Assembly: GCA_050012355.1 (NCBI GenBank)
Contig: JBEKHI010000190.1
Span: 1 to 15,223, forward strand
DNA: 15,223 nt
Direction of reading: 5' to 3'
Source of the DNA: JBEKHI01 sp050012355
GTDB taxonomy: Bacteria > Actinomycetota > Actinomycetes > Streptosporangiales > Streptosporangiaceae
The position numbers and the translations under genes were made by a program. Of this stretch, positions 13,807 through 15,223 are shown in pieces; position 1 is the stretch's first letter, and each line of letters opens with the position of its first letter. The notes under the pieces are model-generated. The model was not told the origin of the DNA and did not search any database. It saw only the letters and a list, made by a program, of their open reading frames with translations.

Positions 13807-15216
13807 ATGAGCGTCACGACGACAGCGGAAGCTCCGCAGCGCATCGAGGACAACACGATCCAGCCGATCCCGGCCAGCGAACGGCACGGCAAGTCCCGCG
13901 ACCTGTTCACCATCTGGTTCGGCTCGAACATCATGCTGCTGACCGTCGTGAACGGCGCGCTCGCGACCACGGTCTACGGCCAGCCGTTCTGGCTAGCGGT
14001 GCTTGGCCTGGTGATCGGCAACCTGGTCGGCGCCGTCTTCATGGCGCTGCACAGCGCGCAGGGACCGAGGCTCGGCGTCCCGCAGATGATGCAGACCAGA
14101 GGCCAGTTCGGATCCTACGGATCGCTGCTGGTCATTGTGCTGGTCGTGCTGATGTACGTCGGGTTCTTCGCGTCGAACCTGGTGCTCGCCGGGCAGTCCC
14201 TCAACGTCATCAGCAGCCACGTCAGCGTTGACGCGGGGATCGTGGTGGTCGGCGCGGTCAGCATGGTGGTCACGATCTTCGGCTACGACCTGATCCACGC
14301 CTACGCCCGGCTGATGACGTACGCGGCGGGCGCGGCGCTGCTGCTGACGTTCATCTGGATCGTCGCCGTCCATCACCTGGGCCACAATTTCGGCACCACC
14401 GGGAAGGCCAGCATCACCGGCTTCATGGGGACGATCACGATCGCCGCCCTGTGGCAGATCGCGTACGCGCCCTATGTCTCTGACTACTCCAGGTACATGA
14501 GGGCCGACACCGGCGCGCGTCCCGCGTTCTGGGCCAGCTACACCGGCTGCTCTCTCGGCTCGATCCTGCCGATGATCCTCGGCGCGATCATCGGCATCGA
14601 GAGCTCGGACGTCGTGACCGGCCTAGCCACGCTCACCAGGGGCATCAGCGTGCTCGTCATCGTGGTCTTCACCATCTGCATCGCGATGACGAACTCGATG
14701 AACATCTACGGCGGCGCGCTGTCCATGATCGCGATCGGCCAGACCTTCCGGGTGAACTGGCTGCCCAAGGCCCGCGCTCGCGCCGTTTTGACCGCGGTAA
14801 TTTTCGTGGCGGCGGTGGTGCCAGCGATTGTCAGTCAGAACAACTTCCTGACCAACTACTCCAACTTCGTGCTGCTGCTGATGTACGTGCTGGTTCCCTG
14901 GACGTCGATCAACCTGGTGGACTTCTACCTAGTACGGCACGGCGACTACGACGTCGGGCAGTTCTTCCGCGCCGACGGCGGGATCTACGGCCGGTTCAAT
15001 TGGGTGGCGATCGGCTGCTACCTGCTCGGCATCGCCATCGAGGCGCCGTTCGTGAACACCACGATGTTCGAGGGACCGATCGCCAAGTCGCTCGGCGGTG
15101 TGGACGTCTCCTGGATCGTCTGCCTGATCGTCATCAGCCCGCTGTATTACGTAATCGCCAGCCGGCGGCGCGCCGTGGTCCCAGCGCCGGAGCCCGCTGA
15201 GGTCGCCGCCGGATGA
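13807..15216 (+). CDS. NCS1 family permease (purine/cytosine/allantoin transporter type)
   Basis: A 469-residue polytopic membrane protein of the nucleobase:cation symporter-1 family (PF02133), with about 12 hydrophobic helices. Family features are the N-terminal WFGSNIMLLTVVNGAL helix (residues 37-52), the QGPRLGVPQMMQTRGQFG loop (about 84-101), the AYAPYVSDYSRYM segment (about 219-231), and the NFLLLLMYVLVPW-INLVDFYLVR region near 350-377. It imports a nucleobase or related compound with a cation; the exact substrate cannot be read from sequence. ATG 13807 has GGAG 9 bases upstream. The stop overlaps the ATG of a following gene, so it is probably the first gene of a catabolic or salvage operon. 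Confidence 0.9.
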   Translation: MSVTTTAEAPQRIEDNTIQPIPASERHGKSRDLFTIWFGSNIMLLTVVNGALATTVYGQPFWLAVLGLVIGNLVGAVFMALHSAQGPRLGVPQMMQTRGQFGSYGSLLVIVLVVLMYVGFFASNLVLAGQSLNVISSHVSVDAGIVVVGAVSMVVTIFGYDLIHAYARLMTYAAGAALLLTFIWIVAVHHLGHNFGTTGKASITGFMGTITIAALWQIAYAPYVSDYSRYMRADTGARPAFWASYTGCSLGSILPMILGAIIGIESSDVVTGLATLTRGISVLVIVVFTICIAMTNSMNIYGGALSMIAIGQTFRVNWLPKARARAVLTAVIFVAAVVPAIVSQNNFLTNYSNFVLLLMYVLVPWTSINLVDFYLVRHGDYDVGQFFRADGGIYGRFNWVAIGCYLLGIAIEAPFVNTTMFEGPIAKSLGGVDVSWIVCLIVISPLYYVIASRRRAVVPAPEPAEVAAG

Positions 15217-15223
15217 CCGTCAC
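15213..15223 (+). CDS. First codons of a possible downstream gene (cut by window edge)
   Basis: An ATG at 15213 overlaps the permease stop as ATGA and begins Met-Thr-Val before the window ends. Such overlaps usually mean translational coupling. Nothing can be said about the product. Confidence 0.4.

Overview
The window is GC-rich throughout, uses many GTG starts, and encodes a DUF574-type S-adenosyl methyltransferase (PF04672), a family found almost only in actinomycetes. Together with the TetR, MarR, DHA2 and NCS1 gene repertoire, this points to a chromosomal accessory region of a filamentous or related actinobacterium. No rRNA, tRNA, CRISPR array, transposase or integrase was found.

Left part (1-2507): a short-chain dehydrogenase, cut by the window edge, is transcribed away from a TetR regulator. 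The two share a compact promoter and operator region. Downstream of tetR are two overlapping small genes of the AhpD/carboxymuconolactone decarboxylase fold. The first has no cysteine and the second keeps only one of the two redox cysteines. A GC-rich hairpin follows them.

Middle part (2622-8340): a DUF574 methyltransferase converges on a phosphoglucomutase (pgm). The pgm frame has no stop codon at the family's normal end and stays open through the whole antisense of the methyltransferase. A 10-bp hairpin sits exactly at the junction. Divergent from pgm is a membrane protein with two N-terminal zinc ribbons and a beta-rich outer domain. It converges on a DHA2-type MFS exporter, which is divergent from a MarR repressor across a clear 20-bp palindrome.

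Right part (8321-13447): this is the most interesting region. Four genes on the minus strand are fused end to start by 1-4 base overlaps. In order of transcription they encode a DUF4365-like PD-(D/E)XK nuclease, an unrecognised 295-residue protein, a probable double winged-helix protein, and a 1030-residue protein with two P-loop ATPase modules, the second HerA/FtsK-like. The coupling of a nuclease to a HerA-like motor suggests an anti-mobile-element (defence) system of a composition I cannot match to a named one. A 359-bp non-coding gap containing an AT-rich stretch precedes it.

Right edge (13807-15223): an NCS1-type nucleobase/allantoin permease is followed by the first codons of a gene overlapping its stop codon, so a uptake/catabolic operon probably continues outside the window.
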